Shown piece by piece: positions 1 through 8,577 of a DNA stretch of 64,000 bases. The notes beneath the pieces were generated by a model. The model saw nothing but the letters and a program-made list of their open reading frames with translations. It did no database searches and was not told the origin of the DNA. The stretch comes from Paenibacillus vini (GTDB lineage: Bacteria > Bacillota > Bacilli > Paenibacillales > Paenibacillaceae), in NCBI RefSeq assembly GCF_018403325.1, contig NZ_BOSL01000001.1, positions 310,001 to 374,000 of the forward strand, in the 5' to 3' direction. A program made the translations under genes and the position numbers. Numbering within the stretch: position 1 is the first letter of the stretch; the number at the start of each line of letters is the position of its first letter.

Positions 1-219
1 CTGAAGCTGGAAGCCGGGGGTTACGGCGAGCAACTGCTGGAACGGGGCCAATGGCTAATGGAGGTTAAAGCCGAGAAGACCATGCCGGTATGGCTGTCCA
101 GGATGCTGTCTGAGCATCAGATGTACCGTACAAGCTTCTCGAAATATGGCAATGAGTACAAAAAATCGATACGCAATAATAAGGCATCTGTTACGGAAAG
201 GGAGAGAATTGTTTTATGA
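1..219 (+). CDS. VTC-domain (polyphosphate polymerase-like) protein, C-terminal end only
   Basis: The frame is open from base 1 and gives the last 72 residues of a protein that starts outside the window. The visible part contains WLMEVKAEKTMPVWLS followed by a TSFSKYGNEYKK block, which resembles the C-terminal end of bacterial VTC domains, where a conserved Glu-x-Lys strand and a SFSKYG-x-Y segment close the tunnel fold. VTC domains in yeast polymerise polyphosphate; bacterial versions of this type are mostly untested. Its stop overlaps the next start (ATGA), so it is translationally coupled to the DUF4956 gene. VTC next to DUF4956 is a known pairing, which supports the call despite the truncation. 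Confidence 0.7.
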   Translation: MKLEAGGYGEQLLERGQWLMEVKAEKTMPVWLSRMLSEHQMYRTSFSKYGNEYKKSIRNNKASVTERERIVL

Positions 220-899
220 TCGAGTCCATTTTTAATTCAACCGCTGCTACGGATACTACCTTATCTTTATCGCATGCCCTTATTACCTTGGCGATCGCCA
301 TCGTGCTGGGCGCCATCATCAGCTTCACTTATATGAAAACCCAGCCGGCCTACTCCCAAAGCTTCACGCTGACCATGATGATTCTTCCCGCAATCGTGGC
401 GATCATCATCCTGCTGATCGGCAGCAACATTGCAAGGGCCTTTAGCTTGGCAGGGGCGTTCTCCATCATCCGGTTCCGCAGTGCGCCGGGCGATTCCAAG
501 GATATATCCTACGTCCTGTTCTCCATGGCGGCCGGATTGTCCGCCGGCGTTGGAGCTTTTGGTTATGCCGTGCTGTTCACAGTTGTACTTTGCGTGCTGA
601 TGTATGTTCTGAAGGTGATTAAATTCGGCATGAGAAAAGACTCGCAAAAAACCTTGAAAGTAACCATCCCGGAGAATCTGGGATACGAGGAAGCCTTCGA
701 CGAGGTATTCCGCCAGCATAGCGTCGCATATGAACTGAGGAAAGTCAAAACCACCGAGTTGGGCAGTCTGTATGAACTCGTATACGCCGTCAACCTGGGT
801 CCGGCCACGAATCAGAAAGATTTTTTGGACGCGATCCGGACCCGCAACGGCAATCTGGATATCACGCTTACGATGAATCCTGCCATGCAGGAATATTAA
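216..899 (+). CDS. DUF4956 family membrane protein
   Basis: The 227-residue protein has hydrophobic segments near residues 20-40, 52-72 and 98-135 and then a soluble C-terminal domain of about 90 residues. The block AGAFSIIRFRSAPGD after the second membrane segment is the hallmark of DUF4956 proteins. The family has no established function; it is regularly encoded beside VTC-domain proteins and CotH or carbohydrate-binding lipoproteins, as here. The ATG overlaps the upstream stop by four bases and follows GGAGAG. It likely forms a membrane partner for the VTC protein, but that is inference from neighbourhood only. Confidence 0.85.
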   Translation: MIESIFNSTAATDTTLSLSHALITLAIAIVLGAIISFTYMKTQPAYSQSFTLTMMILPAIVAIIILLIGSNIARAFSLAGAFSIIRFRSAPGDSKDISYVLFSMAAGLSAGVGAFGYAVLFTVVLCVLMYVLKVIKFGMRKDSQKTLKVTIPENLGYEEAFDEVFRQHSVAYELRKVKTTELGSLYELVYAVNLGPATNQKDFLDAIRTRNGNLDITLTMNPAMQEY

Positions 900-924
900 T
901 GAGAAGAGAAAAGAGGTTAAAACC

Positions 925-2997
925 ATGAAAAATTCTTATAACGTTAAAGCCGCCGCATTTCTGCTTCTGTCCGCCCTGCTGGCGTCGGGATGCAGCACGA
1001 CCACGCTTGCAGGTTCTACGAACGATGCAAACGAATCTTCCATCGATGTAAATTCAACGACGACAGGTACAGGCAACACGGCAAACGTACAATTGGCCAG
1101 CCTGAAGCTGGACGATCTGGTGAAATACGATGAGAACGATACGAATGCCGATTGGAGCGCGGATAAGGCGACATCCATTAACATGAACGGTTCATCCGCT
1201 ACGGTAAGCGGTTCGGGGGCCAAAGCGCAAGGCGGGACCGTCACCATCTCCGCAGCCGGTACCTACGTGCTGAGCGGCAAGCTGGATGAGGGCAGCGTTG
1301 TGGTCGATGCCGGAGACGACGATGTCGTGCATCTGGTGTTGAACGGTGCGCAAGTCCACAATTCCGCCAGCTCGGCGATCGTGGTGAAGAGTGCGGACAA
1401 GACGATTCTGACGCTGGCTGAAGGAACGAACAATGAAGTCTCTGACGGCAAGACCTATGCTGCTTCGGAAGAAGAGCTGACGGCGGCCATTTACAGCAAA
1501 GACGATTTAACCATCAATGGTACGGGCAAGCTAAGCGTTCAAGGCAATTACAAAGATGGCGTCGCCAGTAAGGATGATTTGAAAATCGTTAGCGGCACGC
1601 TCGAGGTTACGGCTGCCGATGACGGCCTCCTTGGCCGCGATGTGGCTGCTGTCAAGGAAGGCGACATCACCATTCAAGCCGGCGGGGACGGGATCAAGAC
1701 GACCAATGACAGTGAGGATGGCAAGGGCAATCTCGTCATTGAAGGCGGTACGTTCCATATCGAATCCGGCAATGACGGGCTCCAGTCGGCAGCCTCGATG
1801 CTGATCGAGGGCGGCACCTTTAGTCTGGTGACGGGCGGAGGAAGCGCCAAAGCCGCACCGCATCAAGAAGAGCGGATGCAGCGCCCTGGCTTCGGAGCCC
1901 AAGATCAAGCGCAGGCCGGCTCTTCTAAACCTGAGGCTGCAACCACGGACACGGCTCAAACGGAAACCGATGCTGCTTCAACAACTGAAGAAAGCGAATC
2001 GACTAGCGCTAAGGGAATTAAAGCGGCGACAGCCATTGTAATCAATAACGGTACGATTAAGGTCGATTCTGCGGATGATGCGGTCCACAGCAACGGAAGT
2101 CTCTGCATTGCCGGCGGAGAATTGAGCCTGGCGACCGGCGACGACGCGCTGCACGCCGAAACTTCGATTGCGATTTCCGGCGGCACGGTGGACATCACGA
2201 AGAGCTATGAAGGGATTGAGAGCGCGGAGATCGCCATTTCCGGCGGCGAGGTTCATGTCGTGGCCAGTGATGATGGCGTGAATACTACCGAGGGTAGTGA
2301 CGCGACGACCACTACGGAAGCGGGAGGCCGAGGTCCAGGGGCTGCAGGTAATGCGAAGCTGGCCATCAGCGGCGGATATCTCACCGTCAACGCGGCTGGC
2401 GACGGACTGGATTCCAACGGTTCCATCACCATGTCCGGCGGGACCGCAATCGTGAACGGACCGACGAACGGCGGCAACGGCAGTCTCGACTACGACGGCA
2501 CGTTTGAACAGACCGGAGGTTTACTTGTAGCCGCAGGCAGCTCGGGCATGGCGCAAGCGCCGTCGGAGTCTTCCTCCCAGCGTTCCCTACTGATGACCTT
2601 CCCGGGGACCCTGGAAGCAGGTACATTGGTTACGCTGGCGGATAGCAAAGGCACGCCTGTGCTGAGCTTTACTCCGGAGAAATCGATCCAGAGCATCGTG
2701 ATTTCCGCGCCGGAACTGAAGTCCGGCGAGACCTATACGATTTACACGGGCGGAACGTCAACGGGACAAGTCAAAAATGGGCTGGTCCAAGGCGGCAAGC
2801 TGGAGGGCGGCACGAAAATTGTCAGCTTTACGCTGGGTGACGCCGTCACTTACGTCAACGAGTCGGGCGTTACCACCGGCGGAGGCGGGTTTGGCGGAGG
2901 CGGAGGCGGTCGAGGCCAAGGCGGCGGTGGACCGCGAGGCGGCCAAGGCATGAAGGCGCCGTCCGGTACCGAGACGACGGACCAGAGCCAAAGCTGA
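925..2997 (+). CDS. Cthe_2159-like carbohydrate-binding lipoprotein
   Basis: This 690-residue protein begins with a lipoprotein signal peptide ending in LASGC (lipidated Cys23). It continues with many short repeats of the form SGGxxxIxxxDDG(I/V), for example near residues 230-300 and 380-520, as expected for a right-handed parallel beta-helix. This matches the Clostridium thermocellum Cthe_2159 family, described as polysaccharide-binding beta-helix proteins. A Thr/Ser/Glu-rich insert lies at about 310-360 and the C-terminus is a Gly/Arg-rich tail (about 650-675). It sits 25 bases after the DUF4956 gene with an AAAGAGG ribosome site, so it closes the operon. The Gly-rich tail is low complexity and could vary in length between strains. 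Confidence 0.8.
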   Translation: MKNSYNVKAAAFLLLSALLASGCSTTTLAGSTNDANESSIDVNSTTTGTGNTANVQLASLKLDDLVKYDENDTNADWSADKATSINMNGSSATVSGSGAKAQGGTVTISAAGTYVLSGKLDEGSVVVDAGDDDVVHLVLNGAQVHNSASSAIVVKSADKTILTLAEGTNNEVSDGKTYAASEEELTAAIYSKDDLTINGTGKLSVQGNYKDGVASKDDLKIVSGTLEVTAADDGLLGRDVAAVKEGDITIQAGGDGIKTTNDSEDGKGNLVIEGGTFHIESGNDGLQSAASMLIEGGTFSLVTGGGSAKAAPHQEERMQRPGFGAQDQAQAGSSKPEAATTDTAQTETDAASTTEESESTSAKGIKAATAIVINNGTIKVDSADDAVHSNGSLCIAGGELSLATGDDALHAETSIAISGGTVDITKSYEGIESAEIAISGGEVHVVASDDGVNTTEGSDATTTTEAGGRGPGAAGNAKLAISGGYLTVNAAGDGLDSNGSITMSGGTAIVNGPTNGGNGSLDYDGTFEQTGGLLVAAGSSGMAQAPSESSSQRSLLMTFPGTLEAGTLVTLADSKGTPVLSFTPEKSIQSIVISAPELKSGETYTIYTGGTSTGQVKNGLVQGGKLEGGTKIVSFTLGDAVTYVNESGVTTGGGGFGGGGGGRGQGGGGPRGGQGMKAPSGTETTDQSQS

Positions 2998-3017
2998 CCG
3001 AGACGCTGTTGAAACAC

Positions 3018-3060
3018 AAGGAGAGGGTCCTGAACAGGTCCTCTCCTTCTTTGTTTTTTC
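3018..3060 (+). terminator. Rho-independent terminator after the VTC/DUF4956 operon
   Basis: An AAGGAGAGG...CCTCTCCTT hairpin with a short GAAC loop is followed by a T-rich run. It lies 20 bases after the lipoprotein stop and separates it from selO. Confidence 0.85.
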
Positions 3061-3144
3061 TGCCTTGGATATTGCATTTTGTTTTATGCCTTGGAAAAAA
3101 CTAAAATATAAGATAATGATGGACAAAGAGAAGGAGAATCTAGG

Positions 3145-4608
3145 ATGCAAAAAACAACGGATGCAGGCTGGAAATTCGATAACAGTTACGCTACTTTGCC
3201 GGAATCTTTTTTTGCCAAGCTTTCTCCAACCCCGGTACGGTCGCCGAAGATGGCGATGTTGAATCGCTCTTTGGCCGAGTCGCTCGGCCTGGACGCAGAG
3301 GCGCTGCAAAGCGAGGACGGCGTGGCGGCGCTGGCGGGCAATAAGGTGCCGGAGGGGGCGTTGCCGCTGGCCCAGGCCTATGCCGGTCACCAATACGGCT
3401 ACTTCGCGATGCTGGGCGACGGCCGGGCCATACTGTTGGGTGAGCACATCACCCCATCGGGCGAGCGGGTCGATATTCAGTTAAAGGGCGCGGGAAGAAC
3501 GCCTTATTCCCGTTCGGGCGACGGCTGGGCAGCGCTTGGGCCGATGCTGCGAGAATATATTATCAGCGAAGCGATGCACGCTCTGGGCATTCCCACAACG
3601 CGAAGCCTGTCGGTGGTATCGACCGGGCAGCCCGTGATCCGGGAGCAGGATCTTCCCGGTGCGATCCTGACCCGTGTGGCAGCCAGCCATATTCGGGTCG
3701 GCACGTTTCAGTACGCCCGGCAACGGGGAATTGACGATCTCCGGGCCTTGGCGGATTATACGATTCAAAGGCATTATCCCGAGGCAGAGAAGGAAGATCA
3801 CCGTTATCTTGCCCTGCTAAAAATGGTAATCGAGCGCCAAGCGGGGTTAATCGCCCAATGGCAGCTCGTGGGATTCGTGCACGGCGTAATGAACACCGAT
3901 AACATGACTCTTAGCGGGGAGACCATCGATTATGGTCCGTGCGCTTTCATGGATACTTATGATCCGGCAACGGTGTTCAGTTCCATTGATCGCCATGGCC
4001 GCTACGCCTATGGCAATCAACCGAAGATTGCCGCGTGGAACCTGGCGAGATTGGCTGAAAGTCTTTTACCGCTGCTGGATGACGACGAGGAGAAAGCGGT
4101 CAAAGCCGCCGAGGATGCCATGAAGGGATTTGCCGAGGCGTTTCACCGGAAATGGCTGGCGGGAATGAGATCGAAGCTGGGCCTGTTCCATGAAGAACCG
4201 GAGGATGAGACGCTGATCACGGACCTCCTCCGCCTGATGCAAGAACACCAGGCGGACTACACCAACACGTTCGTGGCGCTGACGCTAGGCAAAATGAAGG
4301 GCGAAGGCCTGTTTGATTCCGAGGACTTCTCCCGCTGGCGGGAGCGCTGGGAAGCGAGGCTCGGTCGCCAGCCGGAGGACGAAGCTGCCCGTCAGCAGCT
4401 AATGCGCAGCAGCAATCCGGCGGTCATTCCCCGCAATCACCGGGTAGAAGAAGCGCTTGCGGCTGCTGAGAAGCAAGGGGACTACAACTTGATGGAGCGG
4501 TTGCTCCAAGTGCTTTCCCACCCCTACGCGCATTCCCCTGAGCAAGCCGAGTACGCCGAATTGCCACCGGAATCGAACTGTGCTTACCGTACCTTTTGCG
4601 GAACCTGA
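3145..4608 (+). CDS. selO: Protein adenylyltransferase SelO (YdiU family)
   Basis: A pseudokinase-fold enzyme that transfers AMP from ATP to Ser, Thr or Tyr of proteins and is linked to redox stress. The 487-residue length is normal for bacterial members. Visible family signatures are [13 protein letters not shown] in the nucleotide lobe, the HGVMNTDNM loop with Asp252, and [10 protein letters not shown] with Asp262, which correspond to the catalytic and metal-binding positions. The C-terminus ends YRTFCGT, with Cys in the region where some eukaryotic members carry selenocysteine; no in-frame TGA is present. An AAGGAG site lies 7 bases before the ATG. It appears monocistronic. Confidence 0.95.
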   Translation: MQKTTDAGWKFDNSYATLPESFFAKLSPTPVRSPKMAMLNRSLAESLGLDAEALQSEDGVAALAGNKVPEGALPLAQAYAGHQYGYFAMLGDGRAILLGEHITPSGERVDIQLKGAGRTPYSRSGDGWAALGPMLREYIISEAMHALGIPTTRSLSVVSTGQPVIREQDLPGAILTRVAASHIRVGTFQYARQRGIDDLRALADYTIQRHYPEAEKEDHRYLALLKMVIERQAGLIAQWQLVGFVHGVMNTDNMTLSGETIDYGPCAFMDTYDPATVFSSIDRHGRYAYGNQPKIAAWNLARLAESLLPLLDDDEEKAVKAAEDAMKGFAEAFHRKWLAGMRSKLGLFHEEPEDETLITDLLRLMQEHQADYTNTFVALTLGKMKGEGLFDSEDFSRWRERWEARLGRQPEDEAARQQLMRSSNPAVIPRNHRVEEALAAAEKQGDYNLMERLLQVLSHPYAHSPEQAEYAELPPESNCAYRTFCGT

Positions 4609-4640
4609 TAAAGAATATGCCTCATAGCAAAAAGAGCAAC

Positions 4641-4995
4641 CGACCGGTAACATCATTAAGTTAAGTTCAAAGATAAGACTGGGAATAAAATGAAAAGTGG
4701 AACGGCATAGGAAAAAGCCCTGTGTCGTTTGTTTTTGTTGCAAGCATAAAAAAGGGTACAACCAAACAAATCGGATAGAATACCCGCTTTCAAAATGTTT
4801 GTTTTAGTGAAATCGCGTACTCATTCTTTGGCGTAACCACCTCGTTTTCCAAGGGGCTTCACCACACATTTTCATCTATATGTCAGTTGCTATTTCTTCT
4901 TTCGCACAAAAAAGAGCAGGCTATCTATTTTTCGATAACCTGCTCCTTCCTGATTTTTGGCCTTGCGCCTTAACTTAATGACATTTTCCTTGAGG
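4641..4995. repeat. Short inverted-repeat element, copy 1 (MITE-like or relic)
   Basis: The left end (about 4641-4718) aligns with the left end of a second element at 28626-28710: both share TCAAAGATAAG, TGGGAATAAAA and ACGGCAT.GGAAAAAG blocks in the same order and spacing. The right end, read in reverse complement, gives AATGTCATTAAGTTAAGG, matching the left-end ATCATTAAGTTAAG. The result is a roughly 350-base unit with imperfect terminal inverted repeats and no transposase. It is either a non-autonomous mobile element or an insertion sequence that has lost its core. Confidence 0.5.
4914..4950 (-). terminator. Terminator for the upstream GntR-type regulator gene
   Basis: GAGCAGG-C-TATC pairs with GATA-A-CCTGCTC around a short A/T loop. 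On the minus strand the hairpin is followed by TTTTTTG, so it stops transcription coming from the regulator gene about 85 bases upstream. Confidence 0.7.
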
Positions 4996-5030
4996 TTGTC
5001 CTTCTTATGGGAGGGAGACAACGACAGCCC

Positions 5031-6104
5031 TCAAACTGCCTTAATCGTATCCCGTATCACCAAACTTGTAGGCAACATGACCTTCTTGTTGCCGTAAGAC
5101 GAGCCTTCGGTAATTTCGAACAACAGCTTGGCGCTTTCGTAGCCAAGAACGTCGAAATATTGCTTCACTGTGCTCAAAGCTACCTTGGCGAATTTGGAGC
5201 TTTCGAAATCGTCAAAGCCCATGAGGGATACTTGTTCGGGGATCCGAATGTCGAGCGCGGTGAGCTGTTCGATTGCCTCCAGGGCCCGCTTGTCGTTGGC
5301 GCAGAACAGGGCGGTCAGCTCCCCGGTTTGGATAAGGCGCGCCAGCGCGGCGTAGTCCAATTCCTTGTCCAGAAACAAGAGCGATTCGGGGATCGGAAGG
5401 GACGCATTCGACATAGCGTTGTAATAACCGTTGTATCTGTCAACCTCCGGGCTCAGGTGGTAGTCGTAAGCTGCGAATCCGATTTGGCGATGACCTTGCT
5501 TTATTAAGTATTCTACGGCTTCATAAGCTCCGTCGTGGTTGTTGCAGGTGACGACGTTAACCGGATAGCCGGAAGGGGAACGGTCAAGCATCACGAACGG
5601 GATCGCTTTTTTGCGAATTTCTCCGAGATAGCCCTTCGCCGCTTCTGGATTGGAGGAATAGATGAGGATTCCCCTTAGTTCCGTTTGAATCAGCTCCAAA
5701 ACGAGCTCCCGTTCCTGGTCGAAGTCGTTCTCCACGAATTCGATGATCAGTTTGCAGCCCTGCTTGCCCAGAAAGGATTGAATACCCCTCATGATTTGCA
5801 TATACGAACTATCGTACAGGTCGATGCCGGAGATGACGAAGGCCACCAGATTGGAGGTTTTTTCCGGGACGGCCGCTTGGCTGGCCACGAAGCTTCCCTT
5901 CCCTCTGACGCGGTAGATCACGCCCTCGTTCACCAGCTCCGACAGCGCCTTGCGGACGGTGATGGAGCTGACATCCAACAGCTTGGAAAATTCCGACTCG
6001 CTGGGAATCCGGTCGTCCTTCGTAAATTCCTGATTCTCGATCTGGGATAAGACATAGTCTTTCACCATCTGGTACTTTGGCAGAGCCAAGTCCTTCTTGC
6101 TCAA
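5031..6104 (-). CDS. GntR-type winged-helix regulator with LacI-like sugar-sensing domain (AraR-like)
   Basis: Residues 8-78 form a GntR winged helix (IPSESEFSKLL, SSITVRKALSELV, YRVRGKGSFV). Residues 85-357 are a periplasmic-binding-protein-like effector domain of the LacI type, including CANDKRALEAIEQL and SLMGFDDFE. This fusion is the AraR architecture: a repressor released by a sugar. The start is TTG, chosen because GAGGTG lies 7 bases before it. A dyad AAGTA-N4-TACTT at 6159-6172 overlaps its probable promoter, so autoregulation is likely. It probably controls the neighbouring DUF1861 gene and ABC importer 1; a related regulator sits at 26244-27305. Confidence 0.85.
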   Translation of the reverse strand: MSKKDLALPKYQMVKDYVLSQIENQEFTKDDRIPSESEFSKLLDVSSITVRKALSELVNEGVIYRVRGKGSFVASQAAVPEKTSNLVAFVISGIDLYDSSYMQIMRGIQSFLGKQGCKLIIEFVENDFDQERELVLELIQTELRGILIYSSNPEAAKGYLGEIRKKAIPFVMLDRSPSGYPVNVVTCNNHDGAYEAVEYLIKQGHRQIGFAAYDYHLSPEVDRYNGYYNAMSNASLPIPESLLFLDKELDYAALARLIQTGELTALFCANDKRALEAIEQLTALDIRIPEQVSLMGFDDFESSKFAKVALSTVKQYFDVLGYESAKLLFEITEGSSYGNKKVMLPTSLVIRDTIKAV

Positions 6105-6158
6105 GTAGGTTCACCTCGTATTAAACATTTCCTCAATTATAGCGCATATTGTTTTAAA

Positions 6159-6172
6159 AAGTATACGTACTT
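6159..6172. promoter_or_regulatory. Putative operator for the GntR-type regulator (autoregulatory)
   Basis: The dyad AAGTATACGTACTT has 5-base arms and lies just upstream of a minus-strand TATAAT box (6137-6142), where it would overlap the -35 region of the regulator's own promoter. Similar half-sites occur in the motif at 6298-6334, in the motif at 8452-8488 and in the operators at 27364 and 27507. Confidence 0.45.
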
Positions 6173-6297
6173 GGAGCGTATCCGGGAAAAAGTTTTGTCG
6201 AAAAGGTAGGTTATTTTCAGAAATCAGGCAGAAAAGGGAGTGGAATGAGATAAAAGGTTTGAATTTTGTGAACGTCTGTATTACTATGAGGTCGAAC

Positions 6298-6334
6298 AAA
6301 GTATGTGTTTTGTTTTACTTATCATAATAACTTG
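6298..6334. promoter_or_regulatory. 37-base conserved motif, copy A
   Basis: It matches 31 of 37 positions with copy B at 8452-8488. Both copies contain AGTATGTGTT and a downstream TACTTA...CATAA.AACTTG, giving AGTA/TACTT half-sites. Binding by the adjacent GntR-type regulator is inferred. Confidence 0.45.
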
Positions 6335-6403
6335 AATGAAGGTGGATACCTTGCCTTGCAATATGAAGGATACCTTACTTGAGAGCCATTGCGCCGTCAA
6401 CGA

Positions 6404-6435
6404 CAAAAACGAGCCGCCGGGCAATCTGGCAGCTC
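6404..6435 (-). terminator. Terminator after the DUF1861 gene
   Basis: On the minus strand GAGCTGCC pairs with GGCGGCTC (one T-G pair) and is followed by GTTTTTG, about 20 bases after the stop. Confidence 0.75.
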
Positions 6436-6453
6436 GATGCTTGAGTATTTCGT

Positions 6454-7395
6454 TTAGAAGGTTACGATGGCGCCTTCCTTCTCGAACGGGTAGTCGATAA
6501 CGATACGGCCAGCTTCGGTATCGCCGATACCGCTGTACAGGTTGACCTTGCCGTCGGAACGCATTTCGATGCCGGCGGTGAACGCGCAATCGGTCAGGTG
6601 CAGCTTCTTGGCGGGTCCATCCGGATAACAAGAACGGGTGCCGATGATTTTCAAATCCGAGAATTGGTTGGCCTGCGGGTCCACCACGAAAGCCATGTTC
6701 ATATAGGTCGATGTATCACCTTGCGCATAGCAGATATGGCCGATGACGCCGATCTTCCCGCTCTCGAGCAAGTAGGCCTGGTTGCAGCCGCCCCACTCAT
6801 CCTTTTGGAACAGTCCGCGGATATAAGGAGCGTTCTCGATGACTTCCGGAGACAAGTCGTCGAGGCTGTCGATGACGGTAAATCCCACCAAGGATTCGCT
6901 TCCGAATTCCTTGCGCACCTCTTCGCCGCGCGGCCGCGAGAAGACGCCGATTTTGCCGTCCTGAAGCTCTACGAGCCGAATGTCCTTCATATAATCCGGT
7001 CCGGTCGTGAAGTAGTACAGATCATGAAGATCGCGGCCTTTGTAGAAATATCCGTAGAACGTATCGAGCCGTCCCTGCTTGTTGCGGACATGCGTTCCGC
7101 CCAATACGATTTGTTTGTCGATTACGCTAATATAAGGGTCTTCAAGCTGATAAATCATCGTATCCGGCACGGCTGTCCACTCGTCGGGACCGCTCTGCTC
7201 GAACAAGCGAACCCAAGACCTTGCCCACTCATGGCGTCTTTCCACGCGTCCGTAAATGTAGCGTTTGCCGTTCCACTCAAACGGTATCGAAGGATTGTAG
7301 ACATCGAAGCCGTCGACTCCGCGGAAGACAAGCTTGGCGCTTTCGTAAATACGTTTGTCGGCTTCGAATTGCTGACGCAGTTCCATTAAGTTCAT
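6454..7395 (-). CDS. DUF1861 family protein (predicted five-bladed propeller, GH130-like)
   Basis: The 313-residue protein contains VYNPSIPFEWNGKRYIYGRVE, LEDPYIS, LVGFTVIDSLDDL, GCNQAYLL and CYPDGPAKK, the conserved blocks of DUF1861. The family resembles GH130 phosphorylases and other beta-propeller glycosidases, and the lone acidic residues in the YNPS and LEDPYIS blocks are in the places used by such enzymes, but no activity is established here. The ATG at codon 4 of the longer frame was preferred because an AAAGGAGAT site precedes it. Divergent from an AraC regulator and close to a GH38 mannosidase operon, it plausibly acts on mannose-containing oligosaccharides. Confidence 0.75.
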   Translation of the reverse strand: MNLMELRQQFEADKRIYESAKLVFRGVDGFDVYNPSIPFEWNGKRYIYGRVERRHEWARSWVRLFEQSGPDEWTAVPDTMIYQLEDPYISVIDKQIVLGGTHVRNKQGRLDTFYGYFYKGRDLHDLYYFTTGPDYMKDIRLVELQDGKIGVFSRPRGEEVRKEFGSESLVGFTVIDSLDDLSPEVIENAPYIRGLFQKDEWGGCNQAYLLESGKIGVIGHICYAQGDTSTYMNMAFVVDPQANQFSDLKIIGTRSCYPDGPAKKLHLTDCAFTAGIEMRSDGKVNLYSGIGDTEAGRIVIDYPFEKEGAIVTF

Positions 7396-7431
7396 ATCTG
7401 GCAAATCTCCTTTCAGGCTTCAATAACGATT

Positions 7432-7447
7432 CTATCTTAATCGATAG
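7432..7447. promoter_or_regulatory. Short dyad in the DUF1861/AraC divergent promoter region
   Basis: CTATC-N6-GATAG lies in the 154-base region between the two divergent genes. It is a candidate regulator site, with only symmetry and position in its favour. Confidence 0.25.
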
Positions 7448-7549
7448 CTTTGCCCCAAATCTTGCTCCATTTTTGAATGGATTATGGTGTTTTGACATCA
7501 TAGGACTTAACTTGTCATGGTCAATATACGAACAAGGAGGAATATCGCT

Positions 7550-8398
7550 ATGTTGAAGCTGCTTGCGGCGGACGGCATCGATTCCGAAATTCAGGCCCAC
7601 TATCGGCTGATCGCTTCGGTGCGCGATACGATCGGCATGCATACACACGATTTTTTTGAATTGTTTCTTATCCTGAAGGGAAGCGTCGTGCATGTCATTA
7701 ACGGTAACCGGCAACTACTGCGGGAAAATACGCTCGTGTTCATACGGGACCGGGACGTTCATTACTATGAGCAGACGAAGGATAGCGATTGCCGGTTCAT
7801 CAATTTGTCGTTCCGTCGGGAGGTCCTGGACGACCTGATTGCTTTCCTGGGAGAAGGGTTCCCAAGCGAAAGGCTGCTTGAGCCGGCCATGCCGCCGTCG
7901 ACCTTGTTGTCCAAAACGGAGAAGGAATATGTGCGTTACCGGCTGGACCAGCTCAGCCTGATTCCGCAGGAGAAGAAGCCGGCCCTCAAAGCGGAGGTAA
8001 GAGCCATCTTGACCGACCTGTTCTCCCGGTACATTAAGGCCGAAGCGGATCACATCGAACTAAACGGACAGCCGGAATGGTTTAGGGCGCTATGCCGGGA
8101 AGCGAGAAAGAAGGAACATTTCACGCGGGGAACGGCTGCGCTTGTCCAAATTTCGGGCAAATCGCATGCCTACGTATGCAGAATGTTCAGGATGTATCTC
8201 GGGATGTCCCCGACCCAGTATATTAACGAATTAAGAATGTCCTACGCCGAGAATTTGCTCCTGAACACGGATATGGACATTGTGGATATCAGCTTGGAGA
8301 TCGGGCTCGATAATGTCAGTTATTTCTACGACTTGTTCAAGCGGAGACATAGCTTAACGCCGCATTTATATCGCCAGTTCGGGATCGTTCACAGATAG
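7550..8398 (+). CDS. AraC-family transcriptional regulator with N-terminal cupin
   Basis: A 282-residue protein. Residues 15-90 look like a cupin (HTHDFFELFLILKGSVVHVINGN). Residues 185-282 contain two helix-turn-helix motifs (ISGKSHAYVCRMFRMYLGMSPTQYI, then the second motif ending ...YFYDLFKRRH). The upstream in-frame ATG at 7517 was rejected because AAGGAGG is ideally placed only for the ATG at 7550. It is divergent from the DUF1861 gene and immediately upstream of ABC importer 1, so it probably activates one or both in response to a sugar. Confidence 0.9.
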   Translation: MLKLLAADGIDSEIQAHYRLIASVRDTIGMHTHDFFELFLILKGSVVHVINGNRQLLRENTLVFIRDRDVHYYEQTKDSDCRFINLSFRREVLDDLIAFLGEGFPSERLLEPAMPPSTLLSKTEKEYVRYRLDQLSLIPQEKKPALKAEVRAILTDLFSRYIKAEADHIELNGQPEWFRALCREARKKEHFTRGTAALVQISGKSHAYVCRMFRMYLGMSPTQYINELRMSYAENLLLNTDMDIVDISLEIGLDNVSYFYDLFKRRHSLTPHLYRQFGIVHR

Positions 8399-8407
8399 TA
8401 TACTTAG
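8396..8407. promoter_or_regulatory. GTATAC-centred site at the end of the AraC gene
   Basis: TAGTATACTTAG overlaps the stop of the AraC gene and resembles the AAAGTATACTTT operators at the second GntR-type regulator. A role in controlling the downstream importer is inferred. Confidence 0.3.
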
Positions 8408-8439
8408 TTAATGTTGATCATTTATTTGGTTCTGATGTG

Positions 8440-8468
8440 TTGACGAGTTAAATAGTATGTGTTATTTT
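8440..8468 (+). promoter_or_regulatory. Sigma-A-type promoter for ABC importer 1 operon
   Basis: TTGACG and TATTTT are separated by 17 bases, with the 37-base motif copy B (8452-8488) lying across the spacer and -10 box. A repressor bound there would block transcription of the operon. Confidence 0.45.
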
Positions 8469-8488
8469 CTACTTAGCATAACAACTTG
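8452..8488. promoter_or_regulatory. 37-base conserved motif, copy B
   Basis: It is 84 percent identical to copy A at 6298-6334 and placed over the predicted importer promoter. AGTA and TACTT half-sites suggest a target of the GntR-type regulator at 5031-6104. Confidence 0.45.
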
Positions 8489-8577
8489 TAACACACCATG
8501 ATGCTTATATCTGTAGGGGACGGTAGCCGAAGGCAAAAGCGTTTTCGACGAACGTTAGGATACAGCCTGGAGGTGAA

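Larger units (their letters stand above)
4609..5030. other. Gene-free stretch between selO and a GntR-type regulator
   Basis: No credible coding sequence is seen. Most of the stretch is occupied by a short element with inverted ends (4641-4995, listed separately) that also contains the terminator for the regulator on the minus strand. Confidence 0.6.
6105..6453. other. Intergenic region with operator-like motifs and a terminator
   Basis: No gene is seen. It holds the regulator promoter (TATAAT on the minus strand at 6137-6142) and the AAGTA-N4-TACTT dyad. It also holds a 37-base motif that recurs upstream of ABC importer 1, two short AAGG...CCTT dyads near 6339-6378, and the terminator of the DUF1861 gene. 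Confidence 0.55.

Noticed and set aside
2880-2960. GGC-rich repeat array
   Set aside because: It encodes the Gly-rich tail of the lipoprotein and is not an independent repeat.
2758-3447. A 229-codon minus-strand frame spanning a terminator and the selO start
   Set aside because: It crosses a clear terminator and two well-supported genes on the other strand.
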